Shown here piece after piece: positions 7,284 through 15,473 of a stretch of 32,655 nt of DNA; within the stretch, counting starts at the first letter, position 1; every line of letters starts with the position of its first letter. Position numbers and translations under genes: made by a program. Origin of the DNA: Streptomyces mutomycini (GTDB lineage Bacteria > Actinomycetota > Actinomycetes > Streptomycetales > Streptomycetaceae); the NCBI RefSeq assembly GCF_001700505.1, contig NZ_MAPV01000101.1:1-32655 (forward strand), given 5' to 3'. Under the pieces are notes generated by a model. The model did no database searches, was not told where the DNA came from, and worked only from the letters and a program-made list of their open reading frames with translations.

Positions 7284-9629
7284 ATGCTGAATTACGATGA
7301 CATTGTCGATGCCCCGATGGCGAAGTTGAAGGCTGCGGCCGACGACTGGTCGGAAATGGCGGGCAAGCTGGACAAGCTTGCGACCGATGCCGCTGACGGG
7401 ATGAAGGTCAAGGCGGACAAGGCGGACTGGGAAGGGCTGAACGCAGGGGTCACCAAGGCGTTCGTCAGCAAGACGGCCAAGGAGTTCGCGGACGCCGCAG
7501 CCGAGGCCAAGGGCGTGAAGGTGATCCTCGAAGAGGGGCACGCGGCTATCAAGAAAGCCAAGGACGACCTGGTTAACATCCGGGACCACGAAGGACCCGC
7601 GGCCGGGATCCGTGTGGACGGCAACGGTAAGGTCTCCGCACGCCACCCGGTCGAGGACATCCCTCCCGCACAGCGCGCGCACGACCCCGACTATCCCGAG
7701 CTGGCACGGCAGCAGAAGGAGAACATCGCCGCCTGGCAGAAGAAGATCGACCTGATCGTCGACAACTGCAACGATACCGATGTGTCCTTCAAGAACTCCC
7801 TTGAGGCCAACGTCACCAGCCGCAAGGACTTCAGCGCCCCGAAGTACACGAAGATGGACCAGGAAGAGGCCCACAGGGCCGCCGGCCTGGTCGCCAAAGG
7901 GCGCGACATCACGCACACCGAACTCCAGGCGCTCAACGAACTACTTCGCGACAACAGTAAATCTATTGAGTTCTCTAAAAGCTTCTACGAGAAGCTTGGA
8001 CCGGAGAAGTCGCTTACCTTTTTTGGTCAGCTCTCGACCAGTACGTACGTGTACCCCAAGGTCGACAGTGAGCGGCTCAAGGATGTTCAGGCGCTGCAGA
8101 AGAACCTGGGGCTCAACCTCGCCACGGCCTCTCAAGACAAGGCATTTACCGCCGAGTGGGGACCCGACCTGCGCAAGCTTGGTACGGAACGCATTCCGTT
8201 GGCGAAGAACGACTACGGCGGGCCGTTCGGCTACCAGCTCCTCGGCGGGATCATGCGGTACGGGAACTACGACGCAAAGTTCCTGAACCCGATTGCCGAG
8301 CACGTCGCACAGTTGCACCAGAAGGATCCGTTCAGGTTTGGCGGCAACAAGGAGTCGAACCATTCGTTCAAGAACCCGTTTAACCCCTCGGGTGTGAACG
8401 GAGCCGGATACGACCCGACCGTCTCCGTGCTGCAAGCGCTCGGCAACAGCCCGGACGCAGCCAAGCACTTCTTCACTGACGCTCCGACCGCGTACAACGA
8501 AGACGGCACGGTCAAGAAGAGCGGCGAGGCTGACCTCGGGAAGGACGAGGAGGGCGGTCCGATCAACAACTATCTCGACTTCTTCGGCAACGAGAAGTGG
8601 GAGTCGTTCGGGGACATTGATCGGGACGACGAGGCTAAGCGCGAAACGGCACTGGGCTATATGCCAGATGCGCTGGGTCAGGCCCTGGAGGCGGCGACGC
8701 TTGGGTATCCGGCCGGTCACCCGGATGCGGGCGTGGCGCGGGACGCGGACAACGCCGTGGTGATGCAGCAGGTCATGGAGAAGTACGGTGCTGACGCCGC
8801 CTTGTTGAAGAAACACGAGGCGATGGCCGACAGCCTGGGAATCATGGGTGCCGGCTATATCGACGACATCAATTGGGCGTTGGACAAGGGGCGACCGGAC
8901 AGCATCTTCGCTCCCGGACAGAACTCTGAAGGTCACTTGCCTTTCGCAGAGGGCGAGGAGCAGAGGAACGTCGCACGCGGGTTCCTCAGCGCCCTCGGCC
9001 AGCATCCGGACGCCTACGCGACGGTCTCGGCCGCGGAGCAGGTCTACACCAGAAGCGCCCTGGAGGGCCAAGTAGGTTCCGAAGGTCAGATCGACAAGGG
9101 AGCCGCGCGGTCCATCGTCCATGTCGGTGCCGAGGTGCAGGGAATGCTCGACCAATCCCGTGCCGACCAGGTCGAGGCGGAGTACATGAAAACGCATGAG
9201 GACTACGAGAAGGCGGTGGCCAAGCGAGCGGGCTGGATCGAGTTCGGCGCAGCGGCCGGAGTTGCGGCGGGCGTCGCTTTCCTGCCGGCTACGGCCGCAG
9301 TGGGCACGGCTGCGGTGCTCATCCCGCTGGCGACCGATACGGCGAGCGGAGCTATGGAGCAAGTCATCGGTCAGGTCGTCGGGGACATCTCGGATAAATC
9401 AGTCGAAAAGAGCAAGGAAAAAGAGGAGGAGCTGACCCTGACGGAGTGGAACAGTATCTACCGTTCCGGTGAGTCCATGGCTGAGGCCCCGATGGAAACA
9501 TTCATGGCGCGAAACGGTATCGCTACGGCGAGTGAATTTGGCTTTGACTTGAAAGAGTCGATGAGGAGCGGCTATTCGACGGGCAACGATCGCGAGAACC
9601 AGCAGGGCAGGGCTCCGGAAACCGACTGA
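7284..9629 (+). CDS. Cassette A large WXG-domain protein with C-terminal membrane hairpin, putative T7SS effector
   Basis: A 781-residue protein of unknown function, paralogous to the product of 16168-18459. The N-terminal ~100 residues are helical with a WXG motif (Trp49-Glu-Gly51, ADKADWEGLNAGVTKAF), as in WXG/LXG-type T7SS substrates. The middle (~215-640) holds conserved blocks: LRKLGTERI, QALGNSPDAAKHFF (~381), LGQALEAATLGYP, ADSLGIMGAGYIDDI (~513-527) and FLSALGQHPDAY (~566). The block LGxxPDA occurs twice, suggesting an internal repeat. Residues ~650-690 form a Gly/Ala-rich hydrophobic hairpin followed by charged helices. It resembles proteins annotated as DUF6571 (from memory). GGGGGG lies 8 bases before the ATG. 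Neighbours: partner gene 19 bases upstream, lipoprotein gene 24 bases downstream, probably one operon. Effector activity is inference. Confidence 0.8.
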   Translation: MLNYDDIVDAPMAKLKAAADDWSEMAGKLDKLATDAADGMKVKADKADWEGLNAGVTKAFVSKTAKEFADAAAEAKGVKVILEEGHAAIKKAKDDLVNIRDHEGPAAGIRVDGNGKVSARHPVEDIPPAQRAHDPDYPELARQQKENIAAWQKKIDLIVDNCNDTDVSFKNSLEANVTSRKDFSAPKYTKMDQEEAHRAAGLVAKGRDITHTELQALNELLRDNSKSIEFSKSFYEKLGPEKSLTFFGQLSTSTYVYPKVDSERLKDVQALQKNLGLNLATASQDKAFTAEWGPDLRKLGTERIPLAKNDYGGPFGYQLLGGIMRYGNYDAKFLNPIAEHVAQLHQKDPFRFGGNKESNHSFKNPFNPSGVNGAGYDPTVSVLQALGNSPDAAKHFFTDAPTAYNEDGTVKKSGEADLGKDEEGGPINNYLDFFGNEKWESFGDIDRDDEAKRETALGYMPDALGQALEAATLGYPAGHPDAGVARDADNAVVMQQVMEKYGADAALLKKHEAMADSLGIMGAGYIDDINWALDKGRPDSIFAPGQNSEGHLPFAEGEEQRNVARGFLSALGQHPDAYATVSAAEQVYTRSALEGQVGSEGQIDKGAARSIVHVGAEVQGMLDQSRADQVEAEYMKTHEDYEKAVAKRAGWIEFGAAAGVAAGVAFLPATAAVGTAAVLIPLATDTASGAMEQVIGQVVGDISDKSVEKSKEKEEELTLTEWNSIYRSGESMAEAPMETFMARNGIATASEFGFDLKESMRSGYSTGNDRENQQGRAPETD

Positions 9630-9653
9630 CGAGGCAGGAGTTAAGGCGCATAA

Positions 9654-10337
9654 ATGAAGGATGCGGGAGTCGTGCGAGTGAGACGTTCGTTTGTTGTCGT
9701 GGGCCTGGTATTGACCGTGAGTGTGGGGTTGGTTTCCTGCGGAGCTGACGAGGCGAAGGAGGAGGAGGAGACGTTCGTAGGCGCCGACGAGGTATGTGAC
9801 GGTCTCTTCGATGGTCCGTTGGCGAGGCGGGTTGAGGTGGTCACAGGTGACACCGAGTTCTTTGCGACGGGCGCCAAGGGTAAGGCGATGAGTGATGTTG
9901 TCGACGCGCTGAAACGCGGATACGAGTCCGGCCGCAGCTGGGCAACCGGAGGGGATCTGTGTGAGCTGGACCCGAAGGGCGGACGGCTGGGGGAGGGAGC
10001 GGGCATCAAGTTCTCCATGTATGCGCCGCAGGACGTGGAAGATGCAAAGGGGCAGGCCGGCACGGAGCTGTACAGCATGGGGAAAAGGTCTGAGGTGGGG
10101 GAGAAGAGCGCGTCGCTCTACTTGGAGTGCATAAGCCCACAGGTCGAGGGATCGGAAGAGGTTCCGCTCCGCATCCACGGAGGTTTCGGACACGGCGAGA
10201 GCGATGCGCCCGACAACCGTCGATTCCGTAACGCCAACATGGAGATCCTCCACGCTGGAGCGCTTGCCCTCGTTAAGGAGCTGGACTGCAAGGACCGTGC
10301 AGGGCTGCCCGAAACCCCGGTTCTCGAGCCGAAATAG
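9654..10337 (+). CDS. Cassette A four-cysteine lipoprotein 1
   Basis: A 227-residue predicted lipoprotein: basic N-terminus, hydrophobic core (VVVGLVLTVSVGL) and lipobox LVSC with lipidated Cys29. The GTG at 9678 (GGAG eight bases upstream) would give a shorter, more standard signal peptide and may be the true start. The mature part holds four cysteines, in EVCDGLF, DLCELDP, YLECISP and ELDCKD, at positions conserved in both paralogues (11028-11711 and 15474-16133), which suggests two disulfides outside the membrane. Conserved segments include GYESGRSW, KFSMYAP, GESDAPD and NMEILHA. It follows the large effector-like gene in both cassettes; an immunity or surface-receptor role is a guess. Confidence 0.82.
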   Translation: MKDAGVVRVRRSFVVVGLVLTVSVGLVSCGADEAKEEEETFVGADEVCDGLFDGPLARRVEVVTGDTEFFATGAKGKAMSDVVDALKRGYESGRSWATGGDLCELDPKGGRLGEGAGIKFSMYAPQDVEDAKGQAGTELYSMGKRSEVGEKSASLYLECISPQVEGSEEVPLRIHGGFGHGESDAPDNRRFRNANMEILHAGALALVKELDCKDRAGLPETPVLEPK

Positions 10338-10367
10338 GCGACGACCACTTCATGAACGCGCGAGGCT

Positions 10368-11004
10368 AGCGTCCTGGGCCAGCACCCAGAGGCGTACGCC
10401 ACGCTGTCCACTGCTGAGCAGGTGTACATGGCGAGTGCGCTCGAGGCCCAGGTGGGCCCTGGCGGGAATCCAGACCCTGGGGGTGCCAGGTCTGTGGTGT
10501 GCCGAGGTACAGGGGATGCTCGATCAGTCCAGGGCTGACCAGGTCGAGGCGGATCGCATGAAGAGCCATGAGGACTACGAGAAAGCCGTGGCCGAGCGGG
10601 CAGGGTGGGTGGAGTTCGGTGCCACGGTCGGTGTCGCGGCTGGTGTTGCTTTCCTTCCTGTGACCGCGGCAGTGGGCACGGCCGCGGTGCTCGTTACCCT
10701 GGCGACTGACACAGCCACCGGGGCTGCGGAGCAGGTTATCGGCCAGGTCGTCGGAGATTTCTCGGAAAAATCGGTGGATAAGAGCAAGGAGAGGGCCGAG
10801 GACCTCACCGTGGAGGAATGGAATAATATTTTCCGATCCGGTGAGGCCATGGTCGAAGCTCCAAAGGAAGACTTCATCGAGAGGTACGCATCCGGCGAAG
10901 AATACAAGGAATTTCGTCAAGAAATGATTGAGTCCCTCGCCCTCGGCTATTTGCAAGGTAACGGCCGTGTGTACCAGCAAGGCAGTGCCCCGGAAATCGG
11001 CTGA
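10368..11004 (+). pseudogene. Decayed 3' end of a second large cassette gene
   Basis: Bases 10368-10500 encode SVLGQHPEAYATLSTAEQVY, matching residues ~567-590 of the 781-aa protein. From ~10503 the match continues in another frame (CAEVQGMLDQSRADQVEADR to the stop at 11002-11004). Comparison with the intact copy shows about eight bases missing around 10498-10505, which causes the frameshift. About 565 N-terminal residues are absent. The hydrophobic hairpin (GWVEFGATVGVAAGVAFLP) and the C-terminal helix remain readable; the last ~50 residues differ substantially from cassette A. The stretch is a remnant of a duplicated effector plus lipoprotein unit. An internal start could still give a small membrane protein, but no good ribosome site was seen. 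Confidence 0.8.
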
Positions 11005-11027
11005 TCAAGACAGAGAGGGGCTCGGGG

Positions 11028-11711
11028 ATGGGTGCCTTGGAGTGGGAGCGGATGAGGCGATTGCTTTCGGTCGCCGGTTTGGTGATGATCTTGGGCGCTG
11101 GGGGTGCGGCCTGCGATTCAGGCAAGGAACGGGAAGAGCAACACAGGGCTTACGTCGGGGCCGTTGAGGTGTGTGGCAGTTTGTTCGCTGGTTCGGTGGC
11201 GAAGATGGTCGAAGACGTGACGGGCCAGAAAATGTTCGCCTGGAGCAGCTCGAAGGGCATGGAGAAGGTTGTTCGAGCGCTCAAGGATGGGTATGAGTCC
11301 GGGCGTAGTTGGGCTGCTGGGGATGAGCTGTGCCGTTTGGTTCGGAAGGGGGCAAGGCCTACCGAACCGAAAGGCGGAGTGAAGTTCTCGATGTACGCTC
11401 CTCATGACGTGGGCGATCTTAGACTTCCGGCCGGCTCTGAGCTTTACACCATGGGTAAGCAGTCCGAGGTCGGGCGAAGCGGGGCTTCACTCTATTTCGA
11501 GTGCGTCACTCCGCAGTTGGAAGGTTCTGAGAAGCGTCCATTGCGGATTCTGGGTTCTTTTGGGCGCGGTGAGAGCGATGCGCCTGACACGCGGGAGTAC
11601 CGCAACCTGAACATGACCATCCTGCATGCCGTGTCGCTCAAGTTGGTCAGGGAACTCGACTGCGCGAACAACGGTGGTCTGCCGAAGTCTCCCGTACTCA
11701 CGCCGAAGTAA
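11028..11711 (+). CDS. Cassette A four-cysteine lipoprotein 2
   Basis: A 227-residue paralogue of the product of 9654-10337. AGAGGGG lies seven bases before the ATG at 11028; the ATG at 11052 with GGGAG upstream would give a standard signal peptide (MRRLLSVAGLVMILGAG). Lipobox GAAC, lipidated Cys29 in the longer numbering. All four mature cysteines are kept (EVCGSLF, ELCRLVR, YFECVTP, ELDCANN), as are YESGRSW, KFSMYAP and GESDAPD. It follows the decayed large gene by 23 bases. Its reading frame is intact although its presumed partner is broken, as expected if the lipoprotein is still useful on its own (for example as an orphan immunity gene). Confidence 0.82.
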   Translation: MGALEWERMRRLLSVAGLVMILGAGGAACDSGKEREEQHRAYVGAVEVCGSLFAGSVAKMVEDVTGQKMFAWSSSKGMEKVVRALKDGYESGRSWAAGDELCRLVRKGARPTEPKGGVKFSMYAPHDVGDLRLPAGSELYTMGKQSEVGRSGASLYFECVTPQLEGSEKRPLRILGSFGRGESDAPDTREYRNLNMTILHAVSLKLVRELDCANNGGLPKSPVLTPK

Positions 11712-11775
11712 CTCGCCACCGCCGGGTCTGTCATCCGACGGCATGCCCGGCGGTCCTTCAGACGTACGCAGACGT

Positions 11776-11809
11776 GAACGGCCGCCCCACACCACGGAGG
11801 CGGCCGTTC
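11776..11809 (+). terminator. Hairpin terminator after the cassette A lipoproteins
   Basis: GAACGGCCGCC (11776-11786) pairs perfectly with GGCGGCCGTTC (11799-11809), loop 12 bases, 65 bases after the lipoprotein stop. It lies before the MFS gene and probably insulates it from the cassette. Confidence 0.7.
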
Positions 11810-11826
11810 GCGTTCACAGTCCGGGC

Positions 11827-11858
11827 GGGCCGGGGTCCTACGACCAAGGGACCGGCCC
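11827..11858 (+). promoter_or_regulatory. Imperfect hairpin upstream of the MFS gene
   Basis: GGGCCGGGGTCC (11827-11838) can pair with GGGACCGGCCC (11848-11858) with one bulged base. It ends 54 bases before the MFS start and could be a second terminator arm or a leader structure of the transporter; the sequence alone does not decide. Confidence 0.3.
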
Positions 11859-11912
11859 GATACCGCCCACCGACAGGGGTCACCCGGTGCGACGGCCCTT
11901 ACTCTGGAGCGC

Positions 11913-13379
11913 ATGACTGCCCTGGAACCCCGTGACGCCGAGGTCACCGCCGCCCTCGTCGAGACCACCGCCGTCGAACCGGCGGAAGGCGTTCTCGGGC
12001 GGACCCACCGGGCGCTCAGCATCGGCATCGTCTCGGTCGTCCTGCTCATCGCCTTCGAGGCCACCGCCGTCGGCACCGCGATGCCGGTCGCGGCCAGGGA
12101 GCTGCACGGCATCCCGCTCTACGCGTTCGCCTTCTCCGCGTACTTCACCACCAGCCTCTTCGCCATGGTGCTGTCCGGTCAGTGGGCCGACCGGCGCGGG
12201 CCGCTCGCCCCGCTCGCCATGGGGATCGGGGCGTTCGGCGTGGGTCTGCTGCTCTCCGGGACCGCGGGGAACATGTGGACGTTCATCCTGGGGCGGGCCG
12301 TCCAGGGCGTCGGCGGCGGGCTCGTGATCGTGGCGCTGTACGTGGTCATCGGGCGGGCCTACCCGGAGCGGATCCGGCCGAGCATCATGGCCGCGTTCTC
12401 GGCGGCCTGGATCGTCCCGTCCGTCGTCGGCCCACTCGCCTCGGGGACCGTGACCGAGCACCTCGGGTGGCGCTGGGTCTTCGTCGGCATCCCGGTCCTC
12501 ATCCTCCTGCCGCTGGGCCTCGCGCTGCCCGCGATCCGGCGGATGGCGGGTGGGCCGGCCGACGCGCGGGCGGCGGCGGAGCCGTTCGACGGGCGGCGCA
12601 TCCGGCTCGCGCTCGGGATCTCGGCGGGTGCCGGGCTGCTCCAGTACGCAGGTCAGGAGTTGCGGTGGCTCTCGCTGGTCCCGGCGCTGGCCGGTGCCGC
12701 GCTGCTCGTCCCCGCCGTGCGCGGGCTGCTGCCCCAGGGGACCGTACGGGCCGCGCGGGGGCTGCCCGCGGTGATCCTGCTGCGGGGGATATCGGCCGGC
12801 TCCTTCATCGTCGCCGAGTCCTTCGTCCCGCTGATGCTCGTGACCCAGCGCGGCCTGTCCCCGACGATGGCCGGCCTCTCCCTGGCCGCCGGCGGGCTGA
12901 CCTGGGCGCTCGGATCGTACGTACTGGCCCGGCCCCGGCTGGAGCCGCACCGGGGTGCGCTCATGACGGCGGGCATGGTGCTCGTGACCCTGTCGATCGT
13001 CGCCGCCCCGAGCGTGCTGATCGAGGCGGTACCGGTGTGGACCCTGGCCGTGGTCTGGGGTGTCGGCTGTTTCGGCATGGGCATGGTGATCGCTTCGACG
13101 AGCGTGCTGCTGCTGAAGCTGTCAGCACCGGAGGAGGCGGGGGCCAACTCCGCCGCGCTCCAGATCTCGGACGGGCTCTCCAACGCGCTGCTGCTCGCCG
13201 CAGGTGGTGCGGCGTTCGCCGCGCTCGGCGGCGGTGCGGTGGGCGCGGCGGCCCACGGAGCTGTGGGCAGCGGCGCGGTTGCGGCGCATCCGGGCGCCTT
13301 CACGGTCGTGTTCCTGCCGATGGCGGCGGTCGCGCTGGTGGGCGTGTGGGTGGCCACGCGGGTACGGACGGACGTGTAG
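11913..13379 (+). CDS. MFS transporter (drug-efflux type)
   Basis: A 488-residue integral membrane protein of the major facilitator superfamily, with 12-14 predicted helices. Motif A is seen as GQWADRRGP (~89-97) between helices 2 and 3. GRAVQGVGGGLVIVALYVVI and PSVVGPLASGTVTEHLGWRW are typical of the EmrB/QacA-like proton antiporters that export small hydrophobic compounds. The ATG at 11913 has GGAG four bases upstream. It stands alone between cassette A and the helicase, with a hairpin on its upstream side. The substrate cannot be predicted, and no TetR-type regulator is adjacent. Confidence 0.9.
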   Translation: MTALEPRDAEVTAALVETTAVEPAEGVLGRTHRALSIGIVSVVLLIAFEATAVGTAMPVAARELHGIPLYAFAFSAYFTTSLFAMVLSGQWADRRGPLAPLAMGIGAFGVGLLLSGTAGNMWTFILGRAVQGVGGGLVIVALYVVIGRAYPERIRPSIMAAFSAAWIVPSVVGPLASGTVTEHLGWRWVFVGIPVLILLPLGLALPAIRRMAGGPADARAAAEPFDGRRIRLALGISAGAGLLQYAGQELRWLSLVPALAGAALLVPAVRGLLPQGTVRAARGLPAVILLRGISAGSFIVAESFVPLMLVTQRGLSPTMAGLSLAAGGLTWALGSYVLARPRLEPHRGALMTAGMVLVTLSIVAAPSVLIEAVPVWTLAVVWGVGCFGMGMVIASTSVLLLKLSAPEEAGANSAALQISDGLSNALLLAAGGAAFAALGGGAVGAAAHGAVGSGAVAAHPGAFTVVFLPMAAVALVGVWVATRVRTDV

Positions 13380-13553
13380 CACCGCGTGGTTGGTGTGCCA
13401 AGGTGCGCTGGACATGACCAAGATCGCGGAGCGGCTGCCCGGGTTCGCGAAGTAACTGCTTCCTGTGAAGCGGGTCTCAGCAGTGCCGAGGCACGGCGGA
13501 TTCGTACGGGGTTCCGCCCCGCCCGCCGGTAGGGTGGCCCGGTTGTCGTATCG

Positions 13554-13579
13554 CGTACGGGCTGCTTCCGGCCCGTACG
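13554..13579. promoter_or_regulatory. Perfect 9-bp inverted repeat upstream of the helicase gene
   Basis: CGTACGGGC (13554-13562) and GCCCGTACG (13571-13579) flank eight bases. It lies 40 bases before the helicase GTG and could be an operator, a leader hairpin or the terminator for the MFS gene. No evidence separates these. Confidence 0.4.
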
Positions 13580-13619
13580 GACAGCGCCCCACGTACCCGA
13601 GTGCCCCGAACCGGAGACC

Positions 13620-15401
13620 GTGACTACTACCGCCTCCCACCACCTCTCACCCGCCTTTCCCGGCCGCGCCCCATGGGGGACCGCCGGGAAGCTGCGCGCC
13701 TGGCAGCAGGGTGCCATGGAGAAGTACATCCAGGATCAGCCGCGCGACTTCCTCGCGGTCGCGACGCCCGGCGCCGGGAAGACCACCTTCGCGCTGACCC
13801 TCGCCTCATGGCTGCTGCACCACCACGTGGTGCAGCAGATCACCGTCGTGGCGCCCACCGAGCACCTCAAGAAGCAGTGGGCGGAGGCCGCCGCCCGCAT
13901 AGGCATCAAGCTCGACCCCGAGTACAGCGCCGGGCCCGTGAGCAAGGAGTACCACGGGGTCGCGATCACGTACGCCGGTGTCGGGGTGCGCCCCATGCTG
14001 CACCGCAACCGGTGCGAGCAGCGCAAGACCCTGGTGATCCTGGACGAGATCCACCACGCCGGTGACTCGAAGTCCTGGGGCGAGGCCTGCCAGGAGGCGT
14101 TCGATCCGGCGACGCGTCGCCTCGCGCTCACCGGTACGCCCTTCCGGTCCGACACCAACCCGATCCCGTTCGTCGCGTACGAGGAGGGCAACGACGGCAT
14201 CCGCCGCTCCTCGGCCGACTACACGTACGGCTACGGCAACGCGCTCGCCGATGGGGTCGTGCGCCCCGTGATCTTCCTCAGCTACAGCGGCAACATGCGC
14301 TGGCGCACCAAGGCCGGAGACGAGATCGCGGCCCGGCTCGGCGAGCCGATGACCAAGGACGCCATCGGGCAGGCATGGCGCACCGCGCTCTCGCCCACCG
14401 GCGACTGGATTCCCAACGTGCTGTCCGCCGCCGACAAGCGGCTGACCGAGGTACGCAAGGGCATTCCGGACGCCGGCGGGCTGGTCATCGCGACGGACCA
14501 GGAGTCGGCGCGCGCGTACGCCAAGATCCTCAAGTCGGTCACCGGTGAGAAGCCGACGGTGGTCCTCTCCGACGAGAAGGCCGCGTCCAAGAACATCGAC
14601 AGGTTCAGCCAGGACGGGTCGCGCTGGATGGTCGCGGTCCGGATGGTGTCGGAGGGCGTCGACGTGCCCCGGCTCGCGGTCGGTGTGTACGCGACGACCA
14701 TCTCGACGCCGTTGTTCTTCGCCCAGGCCGTCGGCCGTTTCGTGCGGTCGCGGCGCCGGGGCGAGACCGCCTCCGTCTTCGTGCCGACGATCCCGATGCT
14801 GCTCGACTTCGCGAACGAGATGGAGGTCGAGCGCGACCACGTGCTCGACAAGCCGAAGAAGGGCAGTGACGAGGAGAACCCCTTCGCCGAGGAGGACCAG
14901 CTCCTCGCGGACGCGGAGAAGCTGGAGGACGAGGAGACCGAGGACCAGCTGCCCTTCGAGGCGCTCGAGTCGGACGCGGTCTTCGACCGGGTGCTGTACG
15001 ACGGTGCCGAATTCGGCATGCAGGCGCACCCGGGGAGCGAGGAGGAGCAGGACTACCTGGGTATCCCGGGTCTCCTCGAACCCGACCAGGTGCAGCTGCT
15101 GCTCCAGAAGCGGCAGACCCGGCAGATCGCGCACAGCCGCCAGAAGCCGGCCGCGGAGGCCGATCTCCTGGAGAAGGCCGCGGAGGACCGGCCCGTGGTC
15201 ACGCACAAGAAGCTGCTGGAGCTGCGCAAGCAGCTGAACACGATGGTGTCCGCGTACACGCACCAGAGCGGCAAGCCGCACGGGGTGATCCACACCGAGC
15301 TGCGGAGGGTGTGCGGCGGTCCCCCGAGCGCGGAGGCGACGGCGGGGCAGATCCAGGACCGGATCAAGAAGGTCCAGGAGTGGGCCACCCGGATGCGGTG
15401 A
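13620..15401 (+). CDS. DEAD/DEAH-box superfamily 2 helicase
   Basis: A 593-residue SF2 helicase of the XPB/type III restriction-like group. Walker A is ATPGAGKTT (Lys54), motif II is DEIH (141-144), motif III region LALTGTP (167-173), motif V MVSEGVDVPR (341-350) and motif VI QAVGRFVRSRR (368-378). The C-terminal third (~395-590) is acidic (EEDQLLADAEKLEDEETEDQ) and then helical and basic. It acts on DNA or RNA in the cytoplasm, but the precise role is not clear. Start is GTG at 13620; the upstream ribosome site is weak (CCGGAGACC). It ends in a convergent arrangement with the cassette B lipoprotein across a shared hairpin. Length and composition look chromosomal rather than mobile, and no nuclease or methylase gene is adjacent to suggest a defence system. 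Confidence 0.92.
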   Translation: MTTTASHHLSPAFPGRAPWGTAGKLRAWQQGAMEKYIQDQPRDFLAVATPGAGKTTFALTLASWLLHHHVVQQITVVAPTEHLKKQWAEAAARIGIKLDPEYSAGPVSKEYHGVAITYAGVGVRPMLHRNRCEQRKTLVILDEIHHAGDSKSWGEACQEAFDPATRRLALTGTPFRSDTNPIPFVAYEEGNDGIRRSSADYTYGYGNALADGVVRPVIFLSYSGNMRWRTKAGDEIAARLGEPMTKDAIGQAWRTALSPTGDWIPNVLSAADKRLTEVRKGIPDAGGLVIATDQESARAYAKILKSVTGEKPTVVLSDEKAASKNIDRFSQDGSRWMVAVRMVSEGVDVPRLAVGVYATTISTPLFFAQAVGRFVRSRRRGETASVFVPTIPMLLDFANEMEVERDHVLDKPKKGSDEENPFAEEDQLLADAEKLEDEETEDQLPFEALESDAVFDRVLYDGAEFGMQAHPGSEEEQDYLGIPGLLEPDQVQLLLQKRQTRQIAHSRQKPAAEADLLEKAAEDRPVVTHKKLLELRKQLNTMVSAYTHQSGKPHGVIHTELRRVCGGPPSAEATAGQIQDRIKKVQEWATRMR

Positions 15402-15423
15402 GCCCGGCCGGACGGGCCCGGCA

Positions 15424-15467
15424 GGCCCCGGCACGGGAGCGGCGTGATCCGCCTCCGCGCCGGGGCC
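15424..15467. terminator. Bidirectional hairpin terminator between convergent genes
   Basis: GGCCCCGGC (15424-15432) pairs perfectly with GCCGGGGCC (15459-15467); the interior adds further partial pairing (GGGAGCGG against CCGCCTCCG). It lies between the helicase stop (15401) and the lipoprotein stop (15474). Confidence 0.7.
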
Positions 15468-15473
15468 GCGGTG

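Noticed and set aside
7941..9362. A 473-codon open frame on the minus strand
   Set aside because: It is antisense to the cassette A large gene, with no recognisable protein motifs.
13414..13455. A 13-codon ORF (MTKIAERLPGFAK) after the MFS gene
   Set aside because: AAGG precedes the ATG, but the ORF is too short to support without conservation data.
13620..15401. Helicase as part of a defence system
   Set aside because: No nuclease, methylase or other defence gene is adjacent; the neighbours are an exporter and cassette B, so defence is not supported.
13806..15434. A 542-codon open frame on the minus strand
   Set aside because: It is antisense to the helicase gene, which has all SF2 motifs; long antisense frames are normal at this GC content.
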